From Thermotogaceae bacterium (lineage in GTDB: Bacteria > Thermotogota > Thermotogae > B21-G9 > HyVt-16), in NCBI GenBank assembly GCA_029981435.1, contig JARRBB010000015.1:1-34190 (forward strand): DNA of 34,190 nucleotides, read 5' to 3'. A model generated the notes under the pieces. It saw nothing but the letters and a program-made list of their open reading frames with translations. It was not told where the DNA came from and did no database searches. A program made the position numbers and the translations under genes. This document shows positions 27,002-34,190 of the stretch, piece after piece (within the stretch, counting starts at the first letter, position 1; each line of letters begins with the position of its first letter).

Positions 27002-27505
27002 ATGTACAGAAGAAAACAGGTGAAGATGAACAAAAGAAAGAACATCGCACTCATAGCCCATGATCATAGAAAACGTGATCTTCTTGAATGGGCCAGATTC
27101 AACATGGGAACGCTTTCAAGACACAACTTGTATGCCACAGGGACAACAGGAAAGATGTTAAAAGACGAGCTTGGACTCGATGTCCATCTGTTCAAAAGTG
27201 GACCGCTCGGTGGTGATCAACAGATCGGTGCAAAAATCGCAGATGGAGAGATAGACTTTTTGATCTTCTTCTGGGATCCACTTTCACCTTTACCACACGA
27301 TGTAGATGTCAAAGCACTCCTGAGACTTGCAGTAGTTTACAACATACCTGTTGCAACGACAAGATCAACCGCTGACTTTTTGATCTCTTCTCCACTCATG
27401 AGTGAAGAGTACGAAAGGATAGTGCTGGATTATGAAGAAAAGCTAAGAGAAGAAATAATAAAAGCTATTTCTCAAGAAAGTGAGACAAATGAAGATAAAC
27501 AATGA
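27002..27505 (+). CDS. mgsA: Methylglyoxal synthase
   Basis: MgsA converts dihydroxyacetone phosphate to methylglyoxal and phosphate, bypassing lower glycolysis. The 167-residue protein has [18 protein letters not shown] (about 14-31) and the TGTTGKML phosphate-binding loop (about 46-53). The catalytic segment [11 protein letters not shown] (Asp at 72) and [22 protein letters not shown] (about 89-110) complete the diagnostic set. ATG at 27002 has GAGGGGG six bases upstream; the TTG at 26987 belongs to the end of the previous gene's region. It overlaps the next gene by 17 bases. The ten extra basic N-terminal residues are common in thermophile members. Confidence 0.95.
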   Translation: MYRRKQVKMNKRKNIALIAHDHRKRDLLEWARFNMGTLSRHNLYATGTTGKMLKDELGLDVHLFKSGPLGGDQQIGAKIADGEIDFLIFFWDPLSPLPHDVDVKALLRLAVVYNIPVATTRSTADFLISSPLMSEEYERIVLDYEEKLREEIIKAISQESETNEDKQ

Positions 27506-28289
27506 TAAGTTCGAATTCAAACTGGGACTTTTCTTTTTCGTTATCTGGAGTATGGTGGTCGTTTTTTATCTAACCTGGGATGGCTGGATATGGGAATGGA
27601 ACTATCTTGGATACGAGGGACCAAATCAGCATTTTGATCTCAACATTTTTGATTTGAAAATAGAGCGATTGAACGATGGAGGTATAATTTATCACTCAAC
27701 AAACAATGTACACAATTTGATTTATATATGTTTCTACGTGTTTTTCCTGGGTTGGTTCGGCCTTATCACCGATTCGAAATGGATTAAAAACGGTTTTTTG
27801 GCAACAAGTGGTATATCTTTCATGGCAGCCGTTGCCACGATTTCACCGTTGAAAAATCATATATACATATTGCAAATAGTTTACGACGTGGTTCATGCTT
27901 CAGCGATAATCATGGCAATTTACATTTTCAGCAAGGAGAAATTTTCCTTTAAAAAAGGATTGCCTTTTATTTTTTTAACCTGGTTCTTTTACCTGATATC
28001 CAGAATTGTACTCGAACCTTGGCCATACTGGAAAGGGAACAAAGACGCATATTACAGCTTGAATCAGGTGAACGATATGCCTTTTTATTTTTATGGCCTC
28101 GAATATTTTATCGTGATCGCAGTTATGATTGGCCTGAATCTTTTAATCTATCTAATGTTATCGAGGGTGAAAAACAGATTTCTCAAAGTTTTTATACCCT
28201 TTGCCGTGTTTACCATCACTTATTTGATCATCTATTCACTTGGTTTGGTAAATATACCGCAGGTTGATTTGAGAACCTGGAAAAGCTGA
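27489..28289 (+). CDS. Seven-TM integral membrane protein of unknown function
   Basis: Family not recognised. The 266-residue protein has about seven hydrophobic segments, near residues 10-28, 78-95, 103-121, 127-149, 156-175, 203-225 and 235-255. Aromatic-rich soluble loops lie between the first two ([20 protein letters not shown]). Another is the [22 protein letters not shown] stretch after the fifth. Trp/Tyr/Asn-rich loops suggest an external ligand-binding or assembly role, but nothing specific is visible. ATG at 27489 is chosen over GTG at 27480. Both lie inside the mgsA 3' end, so translation is likely coupled to mgsA. There is no obvious metabolic link to methylglyoxal. Confidence 0.72.
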   Translation: MKINNDKFEFKLGLFFFVIWSMVVVFYLTWDGWIWEWNYLGYEGPNQHFDLNIFDLKIERLNDGGIIYHSTNNVHNLIYICFYVFFLGWFGLITDSKWIKNGFLATSGISFMAAVATISPLKNHIYILQIVYDVVHASAIIMAIYIFSKEKFSFKKGLPFIFLTWFFYLISRIVLEPWPYWKGNKDAYYSLNQVNDMPFYFYGLEYFIVIAVMIGLNLLIYLMLSRVKNRFLKVFIPFAVFTITYLIIYSLGLVNIPQVDLRTWKS

Positions 28290-28321
28290 GAGCATTTTCA
28301 AGAACTTAATTAAAAAACATC

Positions 28322-28338
28322 ATGATACATGGTATCAT
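28322..28338. repeat. 7-bp inverted repeat in the gap before the second GGDEF gene
   Basis: ATGATAC (28322-28328) and GTATCAT (28332-28338) form a perfect inverted repeat around ATG. It lies in the 83-base gap (28290-28372) that breaks the otherwise continuous rightward run. It lacks GC content and a T tract, so it is a poor terminator; an operator site is possible. Nothing else is recognised in this gap apart from the GGGGG Shine-Dalgarno of the next gene. Confidence 0.45.
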
Positions 28339-28372
28339 TCTTTAAGGGATCAATTACAGAGGGGGATTTGAT

Positions 28373-29029
28373 ATGTCAGATGAGAGAATCAAAGAATTAG
28401 AAAAAAAGATTGAAAAATTAGAAGAGAAGTTGGAAGCGTACAAGAAGCGAGAGGAAGAACTTGAAAGCGTTATAGAGGAATACAACAACCTTGTGAGAAA
28501 GCAGTTCGAATATTTCGAAAATTTCCTGAGTGCTCTTGGAAGCAACGAATTCATAGATCCAATGACAAGAACGTTGAAAAAAGAGTTTGCACTTAAATTA
28601 CTCGATTTTTACCATCAGAGATACTTTGAAAATTCGAGGGAATTTGCCCTTGTCTTTATCGATGTAGACAAATTCGAAGATATCAATACCAGACATGGAA
28701 GAGAAAAAGGTGACAGGGTGCTAATAGAACTGGCGAAAACTTTGAAAAAGTGTGTTAGAATACCTCTCGACAGTGTGTCAAGATTCGGCGCTGACGAATT
28801 CGTTGTGATTTTGAGTGAAGTTACAAAAGAGCAGGCGACAAAAATCGCTCAGAGACTGCACAAAGAATGTAACAATATCTCAATGAATGAGATTGATTTC
28901 AGTGTGACAACTTCTGTCGTACATTTTCCATCCGATGCGAACAATATAAGCGATGCTCTGGAATTGGGTGAGGAGCTTCTCAACCGTTCCAAAGCTGAAA
29001 AAACAGGAGGGCTAAAATATCTTGGGTAA
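28373..29029 (+). CDS. Soluble GGDEF-domain protein with atypical GADEF signature
   Basis: The 218-residue protein has an N-terminal coiled coil (about 5-55, Glu/Lys-rich heptads) and a GGDEF domain (about 58-215). It starts with an IDPMTRTLKKEFA segment and has the LVFIDVDKFEDIN strand with its metal-binding Asp. The signature reads RFGADEF instead of GGDEF at about residues 141-145. The spaced RxxD inhibitory site is not in register: the residues at that place read IPLD, with Arg one position early. Whether it still makes c-di-GMP or only binds GTP or c-di-GMP is open. The ATG has AGAGGGGGAT upstream. The murA start lies within its last eight bases. Confidence 0.86.
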   Translation: MSDERIKELEKKIEKLEEKLEAYKKREEELESVIEEYNNLVRKQFEYFENFLSALGSNEFIDPMTRTLKKEFALKLLDFYHQRYFENSREFALVFIDVDKFEDINTRHGREKGDRVLIELAKTLKKCVRIPLDSVSRFGADEFVVILSEVTKEQATKIAQRLHKECNNISMNEIDFSVTTSVVHFPSDANNISDALELGEELLNRSKAEKTGGLKYLG

Positions 29030-30296
29030 ATTTATAATAGAAGGTCCTATCAGATTAAACGGTGAGGTAGAAATAAGTGGTGCCAAAAATTCTGCACTGC
29101 CAATAATGGCAGCTTCGATTCTTTCAAGTGGTGATGTTAGTTTAAAGAATGTACCAGATCTTGGCGATGTTAGAACCATGATCGATATACTCAACAGTGC
29201 TGGATTCAAAGTGAGCTTTGAAAATAACATACTAAGTATCAAAAAAGCGGATAAACTCAACAGCAACGTTCCCTATGAGCTCGTCAGCAAAATGAGAGCT
29301 TCCTTCAACGTCTTAGGTCCTCTAACCGTTGTGAACGGGGAAGCAACCGTTGCACTACCAGGTGGTTGCTCGATAGGTGTAAGACCAGTTGATTTCCACA
29401 TAGAAGGATTGAAAAAGCTTGGTTTTGAAGTAGAACAACAGCATGGTTTTGTAACTGCAAGAAAGCCGAAGAAACTCTCAGGAGATGTCAACATATATTT
29501 GAAATATCCGAGCGTCGGCACAACAGAACATCTGATGACAACGGCTACACTTATGAAAGGTTGCAGAGTCACGCTGAACAACGTTGCCCTTGAACCTGAG
29601 ATAATAGATTTACAGAATTTTCTGAATTCAATGGGTGCAAAGATAATTGGTGCAGGTACCTCAACAATAATAATCGAAGGTGTAGAAAAACTTTCAGGAA
29701 CCGATTATTCCATAATACCCGATAGAATAGAAGCAGGAACTTTCATAATAGCCATCCTCGCAAGTGAGGGAACAGGGAAGGTAAAGAACGTCATTCCGAG
29801 TCATCTGGATGCTCTTTTTGAAAAATTAAGAGAAATCGGTACAAAATTTGATATTCTCGAGCCTCTCAGAGAAGTTCACATCCCCAGAAATAATTTGAGA
29901 GAACTCAGTGGAACCGATATAGATATAGAACCTTATCCCGGTTTTCCAACAGATCTTCAACCACAGATGATGGCGTTTCTTTCACTGGTGAATGGAAAAT
30001 CGGTGATAGTTGAAAATGTTTTCAAGAGTCGATTTCTTCATGTTGACGAATTAAAAAGGATGGGTGCTCGCATAGACATAAAAGGTAATACAGCCATAAT
30101 AGACGGTGGTGTCAAATACACGAGCGCACCTGTCCAAGCAACCGATATTCGAGCCTCCGCAGCCCTTTTGATAGCTGCGATATGCGCTGATGGTGTTTCA
30201 ATCATAAACAACATTGAACACATATTCAGAGGTTATGAAAACGTTATTGAAAAGTTTAAAAAACTTGGTGCGAAAATAGAATACATTAAAGAATGA
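29022..30296 (+). CDS. murA: UDP-N-acetylglucosamine 1-carboxyvinyltransferase
   Basis: MurA transfers enolpyruvate from PEP to UDP-GlcNAc, the first committed step of peptidoglycan synthesis. The 424-residue length is usual. Visible are ISGAKNSALPIMAA (catalytic Lys at about 22), VSKMRASFNVLGP, and the active-site loop LPGGCSIGVRPVD with the PEP-adduct Cys (C116). EIEPYPGFPTDLQPQ-type and RASAALLIAA segments follow near the C-terminus. Retained Cys predicts fosfomycin sensitivity (family knowledge). The start is TTG at 29022 with GGAGGG ten bases upstream, overlapping the GGDEF gene by eight bases. It lies in the same strand run as glmM and murJ. Confidence 0.95.
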   Translation: MGKFIIEGPIRLNGEVEISGAKNSALPIMAASILSSGDVSLKNVPDLGDVRTMIDILNSAGFKVSFENNILSIKKADKLNSNVPYELVSKMRASFNVLGPLTVVNGEATVALPGGCSIGVRPVDFHIEGLKKLGFEVEQQHGFVTARKPKKLSGDVNIYLKYPSVGTTEHLMTTATLMKGCRVTLNNVALEPEIIDLQNFLNSMGAKIIGAGTSTIIIEGVEKLSGTDYSIIPDRIEAGTFIIAILASEGTGKVKNVIPSHLDALFEKLREIGTKFDILEPLREVHIPRNNLRELSGTDIDIEPYPGFPTDLQPQMMAFLSLVNGKSVIVENVFKSRFLHVDELKRMGARIDIKGNTAIIDGGVKYTSAPVQATDIRASAALLIAAICADGVSIINNIEHIFRGYENVIEKFKKLGAKIEYIKE

Positions 30297-30309
30297 GGTA
30301 GAGATCTAT

Positions 30310-31230
30310 ATGTATCCGTACTATCTGGAAGCGTATACCAGCGGAAAATTGAGAGAGGTTATCGAGATTCTCAACGAACAATTATCAGAGTGTAGACTCT
30401 GTCCAAGAGAATGTGGTGCAAACAGACATGAGAAAGCTGGCATATGTTTGCAGAAAGCCAAACCAAGATTGATAAACTATCTTCTTCATTTCGGTGAAGA
30501 ACCACCTTTAGTATACAGCGAAAAAAAAGAAAAACGTGGTGCAGGAACGGTCTTCTTCTCAGGCTGTTCGATGAAATGTATATACTGTCAGAACTTCGGA
30601 TTCAGTCAACTGAACAACGGCAGAAATTTCGAAATCGAGGAGCTTGCAGAAGCTTTCTTAGAGCTCCAGGAAAAGGGGGCTTTGAACCTTGATCTTGTAA
30701 CTCCAACATCCCATCTTCCATTCATTCTGGAAGCCTTATCGATAGCAATCGAAAAGGGATTGAGAATTCCCATCGTTTACAACACAAGCAGTTATGAAAA
30801 AGTGGAAATCCTGAAACTACTCGATGGAATCATAGATATATATCTTGCAGACATAAGGTACACAGACGATGAGATGGGTAAAAAATACTCCGGTGTCGAT
30901 AATTACTGGAGTACAGCCAGAAAAGCAATATTAGAAATGTACAGACAGGTTGGTCCTTTCAAAGAAGAACCGTTCAAAAGAGGATTGATAATAAGACACC
31001 TTGTTCTTCCAAACGATGTCAGTGGTTCTGAAAAAGCCTTTGAGTTTGTAAGTGGAATCTCTTTGAGTATTCCCATTTCTCTGATGTCACAGTATTTTCC
31101 TGTTTACAAAGCCCTCAACGATCCTGTAATCGGAAGAAAGATAACAAAGATCGAATATGAAACTGCTATAGAATTCATGGAAAAATACCATCTTTCAAAC
31201 GGCTGGATTCAGGAATTTGAACTTGACTGA
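30310..31230 (+). CDS. Radical SAM protein, PflX/COG1313-like (pyruvate formate-lyase activase-related)
   Basis: The 306-residue protein has an N-terminal Cys-rich module (C28, C31, C35 and C46, in CRLCPRECGANR and GIC). The radical SAM cluster motif CxxxCxxC follows (C86, C90, C93, in SGCSMKCIYCQNF). The stretch LHFGEEPPLV matches the PflX group. It is not a classical PflA, which lacks the N-terminal Cys module. No glycyl-radical enzyme gene is nearby, so a target cannot be named. It lies between murA and murJ with a 13-base gap from murA. A Memo-family gene lies 1.5 kb away on the other strand. The AmmeMemoRadiSam radical SAM component is related but reads differently, so I do not assign it to that system. 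Confidence 0.84.
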   Translation: MYPYYLEAYTSGKLREVIEILNEQLSECRLCPRECGANRHEKAGICLQKAKPRLINYLLHFGEEPPLVYSEKKEKRGAGTVFFSGCSMKCIYCQNFGFSQLNNGRNFEIEELAEAFLELQEKGALNLDLVTPTSHLPFILEALSIAIEKGLRIPIVYNTSSYEKVEILKLLDGIIDIYLADIRYTDDEMGKKYSGVDNYWSTARKAILEMYRQVGPFKEEPFKRGLIIRHLVLPNDVSGSEKAFEFVSGISLSIPISLMSQYFPVYKALNDPVIGRKITKIEYETAIEFMEKYHLSNGWIQEFELD

Positions 31231-31260
31231 CTTCATGCTTGTGATAAGAGGTGCACCAAA

Positions 31261-32775
31261 GTGGAAGAAAAATTGAAAGAAAATTCTATAAAGAACACCT
31301 TCTTTTTTTCATTTGGAACCTTTGTAAGTAGAATCACAGGGTTAATAAGAGATGCACTTTTATCAAGACATTTTGGAGTTTCACCGGAATACGATGCCTT
31401 CATGGCAGCGATACTCATTCCTTTCTTTCTAAGAAAAATATTTGCTGAAGGTGCTCTTTCAAGTGTTTTTGTGCCTCTGTACTCAAAGAAAAGAAGCAAA
31501 AGTGAAAAGGAAGCATTCGAGTTCGCCTCGAATGTTTTCACGGTTTTTTTTGTTATAACACTGGTTATCGTTATTTTATCCGAACTTTTCACTCCCCAGC
31601 TGGTGAGGTTCTTCACTACAGGATTTCGCGATGAGAGATTCGAAATCACAGTGAAACTTTTCAGAATAACCTTTCCTTTTGTCACTCTTGTGAATCTTTG
31701 GGCTATAGCGTATGGCATTTTGAACAGCCACTTCAGCTTTCTTATTCCAGCACTTTCACCATCGATTTCTAACCTGACTATGATAGTGGGAATACTGATC
31801 TCCCCTCTTCTCACTGTTCCAATTCTTGGCCCAGCTTATGGATTCACAGTTGGGGGTTTTTGTCAATTTGTAATCTTGATCTATTGGTTGAAAAAACTCG
31901 GATACTCTTACAGGTTCAAATTTAAATTATCAGAACTCAACGAGTTCTTTAGGCTTTTTCTTTATTCGAGTATTGGATTATCCATAAGTCAGATAAACTC
32001 ACTTATCGATTTGAATCTGGCTTCAAGATTACCAGAAGGAAGCGTTTCGGTGCTTCAATATGCCAACAGGTTATTTCAATTTCCACTCGGGGTTTTCGGT
32101 GTGGCCGTTGCAACCACAGCCTTACCTGTATTTTCCAGGTTGGAAGATCCTCAAAGCAGAAGAGAAACTTTTATGAAAGCTTTCAGAAACCTATTATTTT
32201 TCGTTCTTCCTTCTTTTGTAGTATTACTGATACTCAGAACGGACATAACTTCTTTGATATTTCAGGGAGGTAAATTCACCCACGAAGATACACTCAAAAC
32301 CTCAAAAGTTTTATTTTTTTATCTTCTGGGTATGCCTTTCTATGCGTACTATGGACTTGTTGCACGCCTGCATCAAGCTGTAAAGGATCATCTCACCGTT
32401 ACAAAAGCAACTATCTGGATGGTTGGAGTTAACGTAGTTTTGAACTTGATGCTTTACAAAAGAATGGGACCAGGTGGCCTTGCACTTGCAACATCTGTTG
32501 CAGGAATTGCAGGGGTTATAAGGTTGAACATAAGTTCACTGAAGAAAAAACTCATAGAATTCAAAATGGATAACGAGCTTCTCAAGATATTGAGTGCTAA
32601 CTTCATCCTGACATTTTCAACGATCTTTTTATCCAGGTACTCAAAAACGAATTCAGGCCTTCTCGTTATACTTTTCTTGCTCGGAGGTATGTACATATTC
32701 TTTCTCAAAGTTTTCAAAAACACAGAAAATGAGGAGTTTTTAAAAATTTTCAAGGATCTTTTCAAGAAACGATAA
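31261..32775 (+). CDS. murJ: Lipid II flippase MurJ (MviN family)
   Basis: MurJ moves lipid II across the cytoplasmic membrane for peptidoglycan assembly. The 504-residue protein has about 14 hydrophobic helices. The family start contains FVSRITGLIRDALLSRHFG (about 15-33) and the conserved FFLRKIFAEGALSSVFVPLY (about 54-73), with Arg and Glu residues known to line the central cavity. QYANRLFQFPLGVFGVAVATTALPVFSR (about 263-290) is a typical second-half motif. The start is GTG at 31261 with AGAGGTG seven bases upstream. Its 3' end overlaps the convergent Memo gene by 14 bases with no terminator between them. Confidence 0.95.
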   Translation: MEEKLKENSIKNTFFFSFGTFVSRITGLIRDALLSRHFGVSPEYDAFMAAILIPFFLRKIFAEGALSSVFVPLYSKKRSKSEKEAFEFASNVFTVFFVITLVIVILSELFTPQLVRFFTTGFRDERFEITVKLFRITFPFVTLVNLWAIAYGILNSHFSFLIPALSPSISNLTMIVGILISPLLTVPILGPAYGFTVGGFCQFVILIYWLKKLGYSYRFKFKLSELNEFFRLFLYSSIGLSISQINSLIDLNLASRLPEGSVSVLQYANRLFQFPLGVFGVAVATTALPVFSRLEDPQSRRETFMKAFRNLLFFVLPSFVVLLILRTDITSLIFQGGKFTHEDTLKTSKVLFFYLLGMPFYAYYGLVARLHQAVKDHLTVTKATIWMVGVNVVLNLMLYKRMGPGGLALATSVAGIAGVIRLNISSLKKKLIEFKMDNELLKILSANFILTFSTIFLSRYSKTNSGLLVILFLLGGMYIFFLKVFKNTENEEFLKIFKDLFKKR

Positions 32776-33604
32776 AACTTGCATACCCAACGACGTGTGT
32801 TAAATCCCCACTCGTATCTCCACTTGTCGCGTGTTTCAGAAGCTTTGGTTTTCCAAGTTTCAGTTTCAAAACAACCGATACAGGTCCAAAACCACACGCA
32901 GTTATATCGTTTTCTTTAACAGCTTTAACAACTTTTTTAGGATCTTCTGAAATAACTGCCTTTATAAATTTCTCGTCCTTTTTAACGGTTATTTCTTGAG
33001 ATTCGTAATGATTCAAATCCGTTGAAGCAATGATAACAAACTTTCTCTCTGGAAATCTCTCAAATACCTTCTTTATACTTTCTGAAAGAACCTCTGAAAA
33101 TTCAAGGCTTTGAATCATCATGGTTATCGGAACTATTTCAAAGTCATTGCCGTATATGTACTGCAAAAACGGCAACTGCACCTCAAGAGAATGTTCACCA
33201 ATATGAGAGGCAGTATCAGGCATTAAATTAACCGAGGATCCAAGCAAAGTTTCCACAACATCTTTTGCAACCTTCAACTCTCCAAGTGGAGTTTGCCAGA
33301 CTCCCTCAGGCCATACACCTATTTCTGCACCAGCACCAGTATGATTAGGCCCTATGAGAATCACTGTATCAGGTTTTCCAAGTTTCGAAAGTTCAAGATA
33401 GGCCCAGGCAGCTACAGGACCACTGTAAATGTATCCAGCGTGTGGAACAATCGCTCCAACATTTTTCTCCAGTTTATTTGTTGGTTTTTCAGGTAAAACC
33501 CCGGGCCCTATTCTATTATCGCTGAAACACCATTCAAGTCTTTTCAACAAATCGTCTTTGTTTAAATCATAAAATGCGCCAGCCACAAAAGGGGGGCTTT
33601 TCAT
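32762..33604 (-). CDS. Memo-family protein (AmmeMemoRadiSam system protein B)
   Basis: The 280-residue protein matches the Memo fold, related to LigB-type non-haem iron dioxygenases. Putative metal-site motifs are VPHAGYIYSG (His at about 54), IGPNHTG (His at about 87), EHSLEVQLPFL, STDLNHY and CGFGPV near the C-terminus. Human MEMO1 uses equivalent His and Cys residues to bind metal. The bacterial protein often occurs with an AMMECR1-domain protein and a radical SAM protein, with an unknown reaction. No AMMECR1 gene is in the window. ATG directly follows the secretin stop codon, with GGTGGTG upstream, so it is probably co-transcribed with the secretin gene. Confidence 0.9.
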   Translation of the reverse strand: MKSPPFVAGAFYDLNKDDLLKRLEWCFSDNRIGPGVLPEKPTNKLEKNVGAIVPHAGYIYSGPVAAWAYLELSKLGKPDTVILIGPNHTGAGAEIGVWPEGVWQTPLGELKVAKDVVETLLGSSVNLMPDTASHIGEHSLEVQLPFLQYIYGNDFEIVPITMMIQSLEFSEVLSESIKKVFERFPERKFVIIASTDLNHYESQEITVKKDEKFIKAVISEDPKKVVKAVKENDITACGFGPVSVVLKLKLGKPKLLKHATSGDTSGDLTHVVGYASFIVS

Positions 33605-34190
33605 TTAATTCACCACCCTTGCGGTTATGAATATAACGAGTTCACGTTTTTGATCGACTTTTTTCTTTGTTTTGAACAACTCACCTATGAACGGTAAATC
33701 ACCAACAACTGGAAGTTTTGAGACACTGTCAGTTTTTACTGTGGTTGTAAGTCCACCGATTACAAATGTTTCACCGTTTTCTATTATCACCCGGGTTGTT
33801 GCATTCCTTGAGGATATTATTGGAAGATCTCCCTGTTCAGGACCTGCGTATCTTGTTCCACTTATATCACTTACCTCTGCAAGGATGTCCAGTTCTATCG
33901 AATTATCAGGTTTAACTATCGGAGTTATTTTGAGCCTTATACCCGTTTCTATATTTTCAACATCAATCTGTTCTCTTCCATTTTCATCTATGGTCTTTTT
34001 GACGTATGGAACCCTATCTCCAACATGTATTTCAGCGGTATTACCACTTATGGTGACTATCTTTGGACTTGATAGAGTATCACCAGCAGAATTATCTTTG
34101 CTCGCATTTATATCTATCGCTGCTCCAAGCTGACTGAGCAACAGACCCATCAATTTATCGTATTCAAGTTTGCTAAGTACACCTGTGTAG
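33605..34190 (-). CDS. Secretin (PilQ/GspD-type outer-membrane channel), C-terminal fragment
   Basis: The frame is open from the right edge of the window, so only about 194 C-terminal residues are visible. They hold the secretin core: NSAGDTLSSPKIVTISGNTAEIHVGDRVPYV, then an amphipathic beta-rich stretch, then the diagnostic VIGGLTTT and LPVVGDLPFIGELFK. The end is ELVIFITARVVN. Secretins form multimeric outer-membrane gates for type IV pili, type II secretion or DNA uptake; the deciding N-terminal domains are outside the window. It indicates a diderm cell with an outer sheath, consistent with Thermotogota. The stop codon abuts the Memo start codon. Confidence 0.9.
   Translation of the reverse strand, partial: YTGVLSKLEYDKLMGLLLSQLGAAIDINASKDNSAGDTLSSPKIVTISGNTAEIHVGDRVPYVKKTIDENGREQIDVENIETGIRLKITPIVKPDNSIELDILAEVSDISGTRYAGPEQGDLPIISSRNATTRVIIENGETFVIGGLTTTVKTDSVSKLPVVGDLPFIGELFKTKKKVDQKRELVIFITARVVN

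Noticed and set aside
28322-28338. Hairpin before the second GGDEF gene as an intrinsic terminator
   Set aside because: The stem is short and AT-rich and no T run follows, so I list it only as an inverted repeat.
30310-31230. Assignment as the AmmeMemoRadiSam radical SAM component
   Set aside because: The N-terminal CxLCPRxCGANR module and the HFGEEPP stretch fit the PflX (COG1313) group better; proximity to Memo alone is not enough.
32454-32897. 147-residue open frame on the - strand across the murJ 3' end
   Set aside because: Overlaps both murJ and the Memo gene in another frame, has no ribosome binding site and low-quality composition.
1-34190. CRISPR arrays, insertion sequences, phage or integron elements
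   Set aside because: No regularly spaced repeats, transposase or integrase motifs, or attachment-site duplications next to the tRNAs were seen on reading either strand.

Overview
The window looks like chromosomal DNA of a Thermotogota bacterium, probably Thermotoga- or Pseudothermotoga-like. This rests on moderately AT-rich DNA, Lys/Glu-rich thermophile-type proteins, tightly packed co-directional genes with ATGA overlaps, frequent TTG starts, and several proteins resembling Thermotoga families (a TGS-like/uridine-kinase fusion, a GyaR-type dehydrogenase, MgsA). The species assignment is inferred from recognition only. No rRNA gene, CRISPR array, insertion sequence, prophage or integron was seen. 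Apart from the regulatory RNA stretch at 1993-2370, no gap exceeds 100 bases.

Region 1 (1-3567, + strand): the 3' end of an NtrC-type regulator and a membrane diguanylate cyclase come first. A strong promoter then drives tRNA-Val(CAC) and tRNA-Lys(CTT), and reads without an obvious terminator into a structured infC leader and infC-rpmI-rplT (IF3, L35, L20). A bidirectional terminator closes the unit. infC probably starts at an AUC codon.

Region 2 (3570-13889, - strand): ten tightly spaced genes are read leftward from a divergent promoter region near 13.9 kb: an ABC-F ATPase, RNase R, a HAD hydrolase, a 2-hydroxyacid dehydrogenase, a VOC protein, Obg, NadD, a tRNA-dihydrouridine synthase, a biotin synthase-related radical SAM protein and CoaE. 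The themes are translation and ribosome quality control, RNA metabolism, and cofactor (NAD, CoA) synthesis.

Region 3 (13958-32775, + strand): an M50 protease, an HD-GYP protein, an exported phospholipase D-like protein, a coiled-coil/TPR membrane protein, GlmM, UvrA, the TGS/uridine-kinase-like protein, a giant SpoIID-family protein, MgsA and a 7-TM protein of unknown function. After an 83-base gap come a GGDEF protein, MurA, a PflX-like radical SAM protein and MurJ. GlmM, MurA, MurJ and the SpoIID protein tie this arm to peptidoglycan synthesis and remodelling. c-di-GMP-type domains occur three times in the window. uvrA has no ATG/GTG/TTG upstream of its conserved N-terminus and appears to start at AUU.

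Region 4 (32762-34190, - strand): a Memo-family protein overlaps the 3' end of murJ by 14 bases. The C-terminal half of a secretin lies immediately upstream of it and runs off the window. The observations most worth checking are the two non-canonical start codons, the infC leader switch, and the SpoIID protein with a second, degenerate SpoIID-like half.
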